10,574 bases of DNA from Gorillibacterium sp. (GTDB taxonomy: Bacteria; Bacillota; Bacilli; Paenibacillales; NBRC-103111), in the NCBI GenBank assembly GCA_014380705.1, contig JACMJI010000109.1:1-10574 (forward strand), given 5' to 3'. The stretch's first letter is position 1, and every line of letters starts with the position of its first letter. Below are positions 1-5,981 of this stretch, one piece after another. The translations under genes and the position numbers were made by a program. The notes under the pieces are model-generated. The model did no database searches. It was not told the origin of the DNA and worked only from the letters and a program-made list of their open reading frames with translations.

Positions 1-416
1 CCTCTGCTGAGGCCGCTACGGCATCGGAGACTCGCCTTAAAGTGGTGGAGATCGCTAAGTCGTACCAAGATAGAGTCCAATATGTTTATGGCCAGCGAGA
101 TGAAAGCAAGTTAATCTTCGACTGCTCGTCGTTTACTCAGTTCGTTTTCAAGAAGGTTGGAATTCGTATTGGCTGGGGAGCAACTGCACAAACTAAATAT
201 GGTGATAAGATCGCATTAGCCTCCAATTTGAAAATTGGTGATTTGATAATATTCTCCAAGCCGACTGATTATACTAAAATTGGGCATGTGGGTATGTACA
301 TCGGCAAAGGCAAATTTATTCACAACCTTAACCCCGCTAATGATGTTGTAATTAGTGATTTAACAACAGGCAGCTGGAAAAAACGTTTTATGTTCGGAAC
401 TCGGGTCATCAAGTAA
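1..416 (+). CDS. NlpC/P60 family cell-wall endopeptidase (5' end outside window)
   Basis: The reading frame is open to the left edge (first full codon at 3) and ends with TAA at 414-416, so the start lies outside the window. A GTG at 42 is possible in frame, but there is no ribosome binding site before it, and the preceding Ala/Ser/Thr/Glu-rich residues look like the region just after a cleaved signal peptide. The visible part is a complete NlpC/P60 papain-like domain: catalytic Cys in FDCSSF (residue 28 counted from the GTG), catalytic His in IGHVGMYIG, and the third polar residue in the following FIHN. Members of this family cut peptide bonds in peptidoglycan stem peptides, typically between D-gamma-Glu and meso-diaminopimelate, outside the cell. 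No SH3 or LysM repeats are visible after the domain; such repeats could lie upstream. The family call is firm; the exact cleavage specificity and the N-terminal architecture are unknown. Confidence 0.88.
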   Translation, partial: SAEAATASETRLKVVEIAKSYQDRVQYVYGQRDESKLIFDCSSFTQFVFKKVGIRIGWGATAQTKYGDKIALASNLKIGDLIIFSKPTDYTKIGHVGMYIGKGKFIHNLNPANDVVISDLTTGSWKKRFMFGTRVIK

Positions 417-516
417 TTTAAAGCTGATTTAAAAATGCAAAATGGTCGACGGAGCATTATATCCGCTTGAATCATCAGCTTTTGGGGACAAGTTACAGAT
501 TCGTTATAGAAATGGT

Positions 517-559
517 AAAAGGCCCTGTTAAACACCGAATGGTGAAGGCGGGGCCTTTT
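517..559. terminator. Nested hairpin terminator, probably bidirectional
   Basis: A perfect 9-bp outer stem pairs AAAAGGCCC (517-525) with GGGCCTTTT (551-559). Inside it sits a second 4-bp hairpin, CACC-GAAT-GGTG (533-544). The A-tract and T-tract on either side allow it to end the NlpC/P60 transcript on the + strand and the helD transcript, whose stop codon is at 622, on the minus strand. The nested small hairpin is less usual than a single stem. Confidence 0.75.
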
Positions 560-621
560 CCGATTTTAGGGAATGCTTATAAAGGTGAACCACTAATTTG
601 GCAGGTTTCGTCATCTAAAAA

Positions 622-3015
622 TCATTTAGAAAGAATGTAAGTTGTAGAATCAACTTCCGTGATAAATCGACTAGGCACGCCAATTGTATAAAGTTTTAAA
701 AGATGCATTGCTCGAGTGCAGGCTGTATAGAACAGCTTGCGTTCACTTTCTCGGTGGTAATTGCTGGCGGACGCGTCATAGAGGAGTACAGCGTCAAATT
801 CGACTCCTTTGGCCAGATAAGAAGGGATAACGGATATGCCTTTTTCGAAACTTAAGGTATCCTTCGTGATGAAATGGGAGGGAAGATCGTCTGCCATTTT
901 ATTTAGAAGTGAATAGGCATCCTCGCATTCCACAGCTGTTTTGCATATCACGGCAATCGTATCAAAACCTTGCGTCCGAAGTCCCTTGAGATCCGCGATA
1001 AGCTTTAGGGCACGTTCTTGATCGTCCTTCAGAGATATCACTTCAGGCATATCCCCATGACGATTAAACGGGTGAATGTCCGCTCCATCTACAAGCATTC
1101 CGCGAGTGAATTCGACGATTTCATGAGTAGAACGATAGCTTTGCTTCAATATGATGCGTTCCGTCTCTGCTTCACCATACAACTGAGCGATAAAAGTATT
1201 GTCGACAAAAGAAGTGGAGTGAGTGAAGATGGCTTGGTTGAAATCACCGAGTACTGTCATGCGCGCACGCGGAAAGAGTCGCTTGAGAAACTCAAACTGA
1301 AAAGGGGAGTAATCCTGTGCCTCATCAAGCAGTACATGTCGTACTTGAGTATTGGTCTGAAAGCCCTCCACAAGCTCCTTTAAATAGAGGAAGGGAGTGC
1401 AATCCTCGTGGAATAACTCCATCTCGTTAAGCTTAGCTGTGGTCTGAGAAACGATGTCATCCCATAGTTTGGGGAGTTGAGTTTCGTACGCAAGGCCATC
1501 ACTGGCAAGCTTTCGGATTAACTCGGCATTCTCGAACATCTGACGATACAATGCGATAACATCAGCAAATTTCAGCTCGCTGAGAAAACGGCGAAGTGGT
1601 TTGAAGTGTTCTTTAACCACCATTTGGCGGAGGATTTCTTCTTCTGACTCGGCATCATCGAAGCTATAATCATTACCTTCCTGTTGGTTACGCGACTTCA
1701 CGTAAGCTCGTTGATATTGATCTTTATCGAGGTAATCCAGTTCTTCCTGTACCCAGTCGGCCTGACGCTCTGCAGTCTCAAGCTTAGCCACTTCTTTAAC
1801 CAACCAATCCTTCAATAACTCCATACGATTGGATAAGCGGGTGGAGGGTTCAAAGCTATAGAAATGACTCTTGATCTGTTCGGAGGAAATTAGGACGCGA
1901 TTCTGGAAGATCAGATCACGAAAAATCATCCCCTCCTGCTCCAAATGCACCTTATAGTTATGAATGGCTTGCAAGAAAGCACTTGATGCTTTGTAGCGAA
2001 TACCCTCGAGACGGGCTTCAAAATCGGTATTCTTCTCAGCCGTTAATACAAACTCCATCTGTTCGAAAGGACTTTCCAGCTTGAAAATAGCGCCAAGAGA
2101 GTAGTCCAGGAATTCATGAAAGGTTGTCTGCTGCATATTCTCTTCGCCAAGCTCTGGAAGAACAGAAGCAACGTAGCTATTGAACATAGGGTTGGGGGAG
2201 AAGAGGACAATTTGATCCGCTTTAAGAAACCCTCTGTAACGATAAAGCAGATAGGCAACACGTTGGAGGGCGGCAGAGGTTTTACCACTGCCGGCTGCAC
2301 CCTGAACGATCAACATCCGGCTTCCCACATTACGGATGATGCGATTCTGTTCCTTCTGGATGGTCGCCACAATGCTTTTCATCTGGGAATCAGCGCTGCG
2401 ACCTAAAGCTTTCTGCAGCAATTCGTCTCCGATGGTCACACCAGTGTCGAACATCGTCTGAATGCTGCCATCACGAATCATATACTGTCGCTTCAGCTCC
2501 AAGGTGCCATTAATGACTCCAGAGGGGGTATCATATTTAACTGGTCCTGGCGGATAATCGTAATATAGACTGGCAATAGGTGTTCGCCAATCGTAAACAT
2601 AGAAGCTGCCGTCATCATCATCCATAAATGAAGATAAACCAATGTAGAACGGTTCGGCCTCAGATCCATCTGTAGCTTCTTCATGAAAATCAATCCTTCC
2701 GAAATAAGGAGCAGGGAGGAGGCGCTTCATGCCATTTAGTCGATTATCCCGATAGCGATGGCTCATTTCACGCTCGGTGAGAACCTCGGCTTGTTGCCGC
2801 ATGCTAGCATAGGTTTCCGTTAGATCGTCAGGATTACTTAAGTTAACGGAGACATCGTCCCAGAAATGAGTCCGGATATCCACGACCTGGCTGCGCAATT
2901 CGCCAACCTCAGGTTCTAACCGAATAATCTCCTGACGAAGAAGAGAGGTAACCTGATTAACACGTGCTTGCTCTAAGCTCAATTCCTTTTCGTAATCGGT
3001 GAGTTCCTCAGACAT
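622..3015 (-). CDS. helD: HelD, RNA polymerase recycling motor ATPase (UvrD-like superfamily 1)
   Basis: The 797-residue product has the helicase superfamily 1 motifs in order: Walker A GAAGSGKT (residues 239-246), Walker B/motif II DEAQD (564-568), motif III around GDFNQ (590-594), motif IV QSYRST (625-630), motif V GVEF (737-740) and motif VI YTACTRA (763-769). The first ~100 residues are highly charged and helical with coiled-coil character, as in the HelD arm that enters the RNA polymerase secondary channel. About 300 residues separate Walker A and motif II, matching the HelD-specific insertion that reaches the primary channel. Bacillus subtilis HelD (about 774 residues) uses ATP to release stalled or DNA-bound RNA polymerase; it is not a demonstrated DNA unwinder. 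Start ATG at 3015 is supported by AAAGGGG (3025-3031) with 9-nt spacing. No signal peptide or membrane segment is seen, so it is cytoplasmic. Transcription is separate from the upstream ABC-F gene, because two hairpins lie between them. Confidence 0.92.
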   Translation of the reverse strand: MSEELTDYEKELSLEQARVNQVTSLLRQEIIRLEPEVGELRSQVVDIRTHFWDDVSVNLSNPDDLTETYASMRQQAEVLTEREMSHRYRDNRLNGMKRLLPAPYFGRIDFHEEATDGSEAEPFYIGLSSFMDDDDGSFYVYDWRTPIASLYYDYPPGPVKYDTPSGVINGTLELKRQYMIRDGSIQTMFDTGVTIGDELLQKALGRSADSQMKSIVATIQKEQNRIIRNVGSRMLIVQGAAGSGKTSAALQRVAYLLYRYRGFLKADQIVLFSPNPMFNSYVASVLPELGEENMQQTTFHEFLDYSLGAIFKLESPFEQMEFVLTAEKNTDFEARLEGIRYKASSAFLQAIHNYKVHLEQEGMIFRDLIFQNRVLISSEQIKSHFYSFEPSTRLSNRMELLKDWLVKEVAKLETAERQADWVQEELDYLDKDQYQRAYVKSRNQQEGNDYSFDDAESEEEILRQMVVKEHFKPLRRFLSELKFADVIALYRQMFENAELIRKLASDGLAYETQLPKLWDDIVSQTTAKLNEMELFHEDCTPFLYLKELVEGFQTNTQVRHVLLDEAQDYSPFQFEFLKRLFPRARMTVLGDFNQAIFTHSTSFVDNTFIAQLYGEAETERIILKQSYRSTHEIVEFTRGMLVDGADIHPFNRHGDMPEVISLKDDQERALKLIADLKGLRTQGFDTIAVICKTAVECEDAYSLLNKMADDLPSHFITKDTLSFEKGISVIPSYLAKGVEFDAVLLYDASASNYHRESERKLFYTACTRAMHLLKLYTIGVPSRFITEVDSTTYILSK

Positions 3016-3050
3016 GCGGATGTGCCCCTTTTTTTGTAAGTATAAACTGC

Positions 3051-3079
3051 TTGACGGATGGATGATTAATTGCTATAAT
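3051..3079 (+). promoter_or_regulatory. Near-consensus sigma-A promoter with extended -10, facing away from helD
   Basis: TTGACG (3051-3056), a 17-nt spacer, then TATAAT (3074-3079) preceded by TG at 3071-3072, which forms an extended -10. This is 11 of 12 consensus bases at ideal spacing. The predicted start is G3086 or A3087. No gene on the + strand follows it within reach: the next thing downstream is a terminator at 3166-3192 and then the 3' end of the convergent ABC-F gene. The -10 lies in the perfect 10-bp palindrome TATAATTATA (3074-3083), so a TATAAT also reads on the minus strand toward helD. Confidence 0.7.
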
Positions 3080-3118
3080 TATATTGAAGAGTTATGCTAT
3101 AAAGTTTTATTTTATCAA
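3078..3118 (-). promoter_or_regulatory. Candidate helD promoter region (minus strand)
   Basis: Two weak candidates read toward helD. The first is TATAAT on the minus strand at 3083-3078, the mirror of the + strand -10; it has no good -35 at 16-18 nt, and it would give a leader of about 55 nt. The second is TTGATA (3118-3113) with a 16-nt spacer to CATAAC (3096-3091), giving a leader of about 70 nt. Either one overlaps the strong + strand promoter, so polymerase binding in the two directions would compete. The choice between them is uncertain. Confidence 0.35.
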
Positions 3119-3195
3119 CAGTTCTTATACTCTACCATCTCAATGGAAATAATACAATGACTTCTAAAACCAACACGTCATGTGTTGGTTTTATT
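3086..3195 (+). ncRNA. Predicted small RNA of about 110 nt
   Basis: The segment is bounded by the strong promoter at 3051-3079 and an intrinsic terminator at 3166-3192, which is the layout of an independent small RNA gene. The body is AU-rich (3087-3165). It has no open reading frame with a convincing ribosome binding site: ATG at 3143 is followed by only four codons, and a 34-codon frame from ATG 3157 runs through the terminator stem. I do not recognise it as 6S RNA, a riboswitch, a T-box or any other known RNA family. It could act in trans, or it may only be a by-product of a bidirectional helD promoter. Readthrough beyond 3195 would be antisense to the 3' end of the ABC-F gene. Confidence 0.45.
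3166..3192. terminator. Intrinsic terminator of the predicted small RNA
   Basis: A perfect 11-bp stem, AAAACCAACAC (3166-3176) with GTGTTGGTTTT (3182-3192), closes a 5-nt loop. The T-tract follows the stem on the + strand, and the A-tract gives a T-tract on the other strand, so it can act both ways. It would end the transcript from 3086 and back up the adjacent terminator of the ABC-F gene. Confidence 0.75.
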
Positions 3196-3205
3196 GTGTA
3201 TATAG

Positions 3206-3247
3206 AAGAAGATGACCATTCCTCCAAAAGAGGGTGGTCATCTTCTT
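3206..3247. terminator. Terminator of the ABC-F gene
   Basis: A perfect 13-bp stem pairs AAGAAGATGACCA (3206-3218) with TGGTCATCTTCTT (3235-3247). Further pairing CCTC/GAGG (3221-3224 / 3230-3233) occurs inside. It begins about 10 nt after the ABC-F stop codon (3258-3260) in the minus-strand direction. The downstream tract on the minus strand (TTCTTCTATAT) is only partly T-rich, so the hairpin at 3166-3192 probably completes termination. Confidence 0.7.
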
Positions 3248-3257
3248 ATTTGGCGTA

Positions 3258-4814
3258 TTAGAATACTTTCGTCGTCCAAGACTCACAGTTCCATACGTCA
3301 GTTGCGACATCCTGATAAAACTCAGGTTCGTGACTGATCAGTATAATACTGCCTTTATAAACTTGCAGCGCCCGTTTGAGCTCTTCTTTGGCATCCACGT
3401 CCAAGTGATTCGTCGGCTCATCCAGTACAAGCAGATTGGATTCTCTGTTGAGCAGCTTACACAAGCGGACCTTGGCTTTCTCGCCACCACTAAGCACCTC
3501 AACCTTGCTCTCGATGTGCTTTGTTGTCAGTCCACAGCGGGCAAGAGCGGCACGGACTTCGGCTTGGCTCATGTACTGGAATTCATTCCAAACTTCCTCA
3601 ATACAGGTATTGTAGTTAGAGCCTTTAATTTCTTGCTCGAAATAACCGATGTTGAGGTAATCTCCAAGCTCAACCGATCCAGCTAGCGGATAAATTTGAC
3701 CAAGAATGCTGCGTAGAAGCGTGGTCTTGCCAATTCCATTTGCGCCCACAAGAGCAATCTTCTGTCCGCGTTCCATCAGCAAGGTTAGTGGACGAGATAG
3801 TGGCTCATCGTAGCCGATGACCAGATCCTTGGCCTCAAAAACGCTGCGCGCAGAGGCACGGGATTCCTTGAATTGAAATACGGGCTTTGGCTTATCCTTA
3901 GCGAGCTCAATGATGTCCATGCTGTCCAGTTTTTTCTGACGAGACATCGCCATGTTGCGAGTAGAGACTCGGGCTTTGTTACGGGCAACAAAGTCCTTCA
4001 GTCCAGCGATTTCCTGCTGCTGCCGTTTAAATGCAGACTCTAGCTGCTGCTTCTTCGCTCCATGCTGGTGCTCGAAGGTTTCATAATCGCCTACGTAGCG
4101 ATCCAACTTCTGGTTCTCCATGTGGTAGATCAGATTGATGACGCTATTCAGGAAGGGAACATCATGAGAGATGAGGACAAAAGCATTCTCGTACTCCTGT
4201 AGATATCGCTTCAGCCATTCGATATGCTGCTCATCTAAATAGTTAGTGGGCTCATCCAAGAGGAGGATATCCGGCTTCTCAAGCAACAGCTTAGCTAGAA
4301 GAATTTTTGTCCGTTGACCACCACTGAGCTCGTTCACATCTCGGTCAAGACCAATTTCATCTAAACCAAGTCCGCGGGCAATTTCTTCAACCTTCGCATC
4401 GATGGTGTAAAAATCGTTTGAGGTCAGGGTGTCTTGAATGGTACCGACCTCCTCAAGCATCCGTTCTAGATCATCTGGAGAAGCTGAGCCCATATCGCCG
4501 TAATATTGATTCATCTTCGCTTCCATATCGAAGAGATAGCTAAAAGCGGTGCGCAGAGCATCCCGGACAGATTGTCCCTTCTGGAGGATCGCATGTTGAT
4601 CCAGATAACCAACACGTACATTACGGGACCATTCGACCTTGCCAGAATCCGGTTCCAGCTTACCAGTAATGATATTCATAAAAGTTGACTTGCCTTCGCC
4701 ATTGGCACCGAATAGTCCAATGTGCTCCCCCTTAAGCAAACGAAAGGATACATCATTGAATATGGCCCGATCGCCGAAGCCGTGGCTTATGTTTTTAACG
4801 GTTAATATGCTCAT
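3258..4814 (-). CDS. yfmM: ABC-F family ATPase, YfmM-like
   Basis: This is a duplicated ATP-binding cassette protein without membrane segments, the mark of ABC-F proteins, which bind the ribosomal E site and act on stalled or antibiotic-bound ribosomes. In 518-residue numbering: Walker A GANGEGKST (36-44), signature LSGGQ (163-167), DEPT (187-190), then a charged, Lys/Arg/Gln-rich linker (about 240-305) that corresponds to the P-site tRNA interaction motif, a second Walker A GANGIGKT (357-364), signature LSGGE (441-445), DEPT (465-468) and the His switch ISH (493-495). The start is placed at ATG 4814 because AAAAGG (4829-4824) lies 9 nt upstream. An in-frame ATG at 4832 would add six residues but has no ribosome binding site, and its second and third codons are that AAAAGG. 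A length of 518 residues and the overall sequence agree with Bacillus subtilis YfmM as I recall it. I see no feature that marks it as an antibiotic resistance ABC-F; a housekeeping translation role is the safer reading. Confidence 0.9.
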   Translation of the reverse strand: MSILTVKNISHGFGDRAIFNDVSFRLLKGEHIGLFGANGEGKSTFMNIITGKLEPDSGKVEWSRNVRVGYLDQHAILQKGQSVRDALRTAFSYLFDMEAKMNQYYGDMGSASPDDLERMLEEVGTIQDTLTSNDFYTIDAKVEEIARGLGLDEIGLDRDVNELSGGQRTKILLAKLLLEKPDILLLDEPTNYLDEQHIEWLKRYLQEYENAFVLISHDVPFLNSVINLIYHMENQKLDRYVGDYETFEHQHGAKKQQLESAFKRQQQEIAGLKDFVARNKARVSTRNMAMSRQKKLDSMDIIELAKDKPKPVFQFKESRASARSVFEAKDLVIGYDEPLSRPLTLLMERGQKIALVGANGIGKTTLLRSILGQIYPLAGSVELGDYLNIGYFEQEIKGSNYNTCIEEVWNEFQYMSQAEVRAALARCGLTTKHIESKVEVLSGGEKAKVRLCKLLNRESNLLVLDEPTNHLDVDAKEELKRALQVYKGSIILISHEPEFYQDVATDVWNCESWTTKVF

Positions 4815-4823
4815 AATCGACAA

Positions 4824-4829
4824 CCTTTT
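4824..4829 (-). promoter_or_regulatory. Ribosome binding site that fixes the ABC-F start
   Basis: AAAAGG on the minus strand lies 9 nt upstream of ATG 4814. It overlaps codons 2-3 of the alternative upstream start at 4832, so a longest-ORF call would be six residues too long. Confidence 0.7.
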
Positions 4830-4865
4830 CATAAGTTCTAGTCTTGCTCGTACTACATCCTTTTA

Positions 4866-4895
4866 ATTATAGACTGAATAGGAGCATAAACTCAA
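4866..4895 (-). promoter_or_regulatory. Sigma-A promoter for the ABC-F gene
   Basis: On the minus strand TTGAGT (4895-4890), an 18-nt spacer and TATAAT (4871-4866) read toward the gene. The expected start is near 4859, giving a leader of about 45 nt. That is too short for the long attenuator leaders that precede many antibiotic-induced ABC-F genes, which supports a housekeeping role. Confidence 0.6.
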
Positions 4896-4911
4896 CAGGT
4901 AACTGTGTAAT

Positions 4912-4939
4912 TTAACATTTGGGAATGGATTTGTATAGC
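4912..4939 (+). promoter_or_regulatory. Possible promoter of the GNAT-GNAT-amidohydrolase operon
   Basis: TTAACA (4912-4917), a 16-nt spacer and TATAGC (4934-4939) give 5/6 and 4/6 matches to consensus. This would leave a leader of about 65 nt before the TTG start at 5010. It is divergent from, and close to, the ABC-F promoter. No clear operator palindrome is seen beyond the short ACAG-GTAA-CTGT (4895-4906). Weak call; a non-sigma-A promoter is equally possible. Confidence 0.3.
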
Positions 4940-4998
4940 TAATCTTTCGCTTGCTTCCGTTTCTATAACCCGCTAAGGTGGAGATAGTAGCAATATTT

Positions 4999-5004
4999 AG
5001 GAGG
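4999..5004 (+). promoter_or_regulatory. Strong ribosome binding site before a TTG start
   Basis: A perfect AGGAGG is followed by no usable ATG: the ATG at 5005 is stopped after four codons. Two in-frame TTG codons lie at 5010 (5-nt spacing) and 5016 (11-nt spacing). Both spacings are off the usual 7-9 nt, so the gene uses a weak start whichever is chosen. Confidence 0.6.
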
Positions 5005-5009
5005 ATGAT

Positions 5010-5933
5010 TTGCTTTTGATACGAAACGGATTATTTATAGATAAAGGTCTCGATCAAGCATGGCATAAACAGATCAAAGAATTAGAGCAACGATGCAACG
5101 CCTATGATGGCATAACGCTAAAAATGCACTGGGAGATGCTGGAGAAAAGGTCCCCTGAGGAAATCAATGATTTTCTTTGGTTGGAGGATGGCAACATCGT
5201 TGGAATCTACTCTTTGTGTAACTTTATTGCTGGAGAATCTGAGATTGCGGCGATGGTGGAACCTGATTTCCGTCGAAGGGGCATCATGACCGAGCTGAAA
5301 AAAGCAGCAGAAGCAGAGGCAGGCAAACGAGGCATTAAGAAATTGGTTTATGTGTGTCCTGAGCGTTCGCTTTCTGGTAAAGCCTACCTATTTGCCCAAA
5401 AGCTTGAGGTTACTTATTCGGAGTATGGCATGGAATGGTCTGAGTTAATTCTACAGCCAAACCTAGAGCATAAGAAGGAAAGAACTATTCCCCCTGTCAG
5501 ACTTCGGCAAGCTGGAAGTGATCAGCGAGATCGACTGATTGCACTGGATGTGCAAGGCTTTGGAGATAGTCCAGAGAATGCGGCTAGCTATGTTGATTTG
5601 GTACTTGGCAATGCACCGGAGGATCGAGCTTTTATAGCGGAGATTACTGAGGATGAGGGTCACCAGGATACCTTTGTGCAAATTGGAAAGCTATGTATAA
5701 ATGTCAGGGATGGGGTGGGTTTCATTTTTGGTTTCTCAGTTATTCCCGCTTACCGGGGACTTGGCTATGGAAGAGCAATTCTGCTCCTCGCCATTGAACG
5801 GCTTCATGAGGAGAATTTGGAAGCTATTAAGCTTGAGGTCCAAACCAACAACCGCAAAGCGCTTGGCTTATATCACGACTGTGGTTTTAAGGAAACCAAC
5901 GTCAATGATTATCACGAGCAATGGCTAGCATGA
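5010..5933 (+). CDS. Tandem-GNAT acetyltransferase (two GNAT domains)
   Basis: The 307-residue product contains two Gcn5-related N-acetyltransferase domains. The first spans about 1-145, with its acetyl-CoA loop in VEPDFRRRGIM (83-93); the second spans about 163-305, with the loop VIPAYRGLGYG (244-254) and the C-terminal motif NNRKALGLYHDCGF (280-293). The second loop fits the canonical R-x-x-G-x-G; the first has Met where the last Gly/Ala is usual, so domain 1 may be the weaker or the structural one. GNAT enzymes transfer an acetyl group from acetyl-CoA to an amine or other acceptor in the cytoplasm; the acceptor here is unknown. The start must be TTG (5010 or 5016) behind AGGAGG. It is the first gene of an operon with the GNAT-fusion gene (48-nt gap) and an amidohydrolase. 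Alternatives such as a mycothiol-synthase-like tandem GNAT resemble it only in layout, not in a motif I can point to. Confidence 0.85.
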   Translation: MLLIRNGLFIDKGLDQAWHKQIKELEQRCNAYDGITLKMHWEMLEKRSPEEINDFLWLEDGNIVGIYSLCNFIAGESEIAAMVEPDFRRRGIMTELKKAAEAEAGKRGIKKLVYVCPERSLSGKAYLFAQKLEVTYSEYGMEWSELILQPNLEHKKERTIPPVRLRQAGSDQRDRLIALDVQGFGDSPENAASYVDLVLGNAPEDRAFIAEITEDEGHQDTFVQIGKLCINVRDGVGFIFGFSVIPAYRGLGYGRAILLLAIERLHEENLEAIKLEVQTNNRKALGLYHDCGFKETNVNDYHEQWLA

Positions 5934-5981
5934 CAAAAAGTACTTAATAAATCCGAGTTGCTTGATGAAGGAGTGTAGAAA

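Noticed and set aside
442..531. 29-codon + strand frame after the NlpC/P60 stop, with protein-like codon use
   Set aside because: It has no ribosome binding site and runs into the terminator stem, and I recognise no family. It could be a remnant of a longer reading frame, but nothing shows it.
320..535. 71-codon open frame on the minus strand across the NlpC/P60 3' end
   Set aside because: It overlaps a clear coding domain and the terminator stem, has no ribosome binding site and no recognisable protein features.
1018..1383. 121-codon + strand frame inside helD
   Set aside because: It is a shadow of the helD coding sequence without a start signal; helD carries complete helicase motifs on the other strand.
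3157..3261. 34-codon + strand frame downstream of the strong promoter
   Set aside because: It reads through both terminator stems (3166-3192 and 3206-3247) and has only a weak GGAA upstream, so it is unlikely to be translated.
3234..3686. 150-codon + strand frame opposite the ABC-F C-terminus
   Set aside because: It is antisense to the second ATP-binding cassette, begins inside a terminator hairpin and has no recognisable motifs.
4815..4832. Six-residue N-terminal extension of the ABC-F protein from ATG 4832
   Set aside because: There is no ribosome binding site upstream; the AAAAGG inside the extension is the ribosome binding site for ATG 4814.
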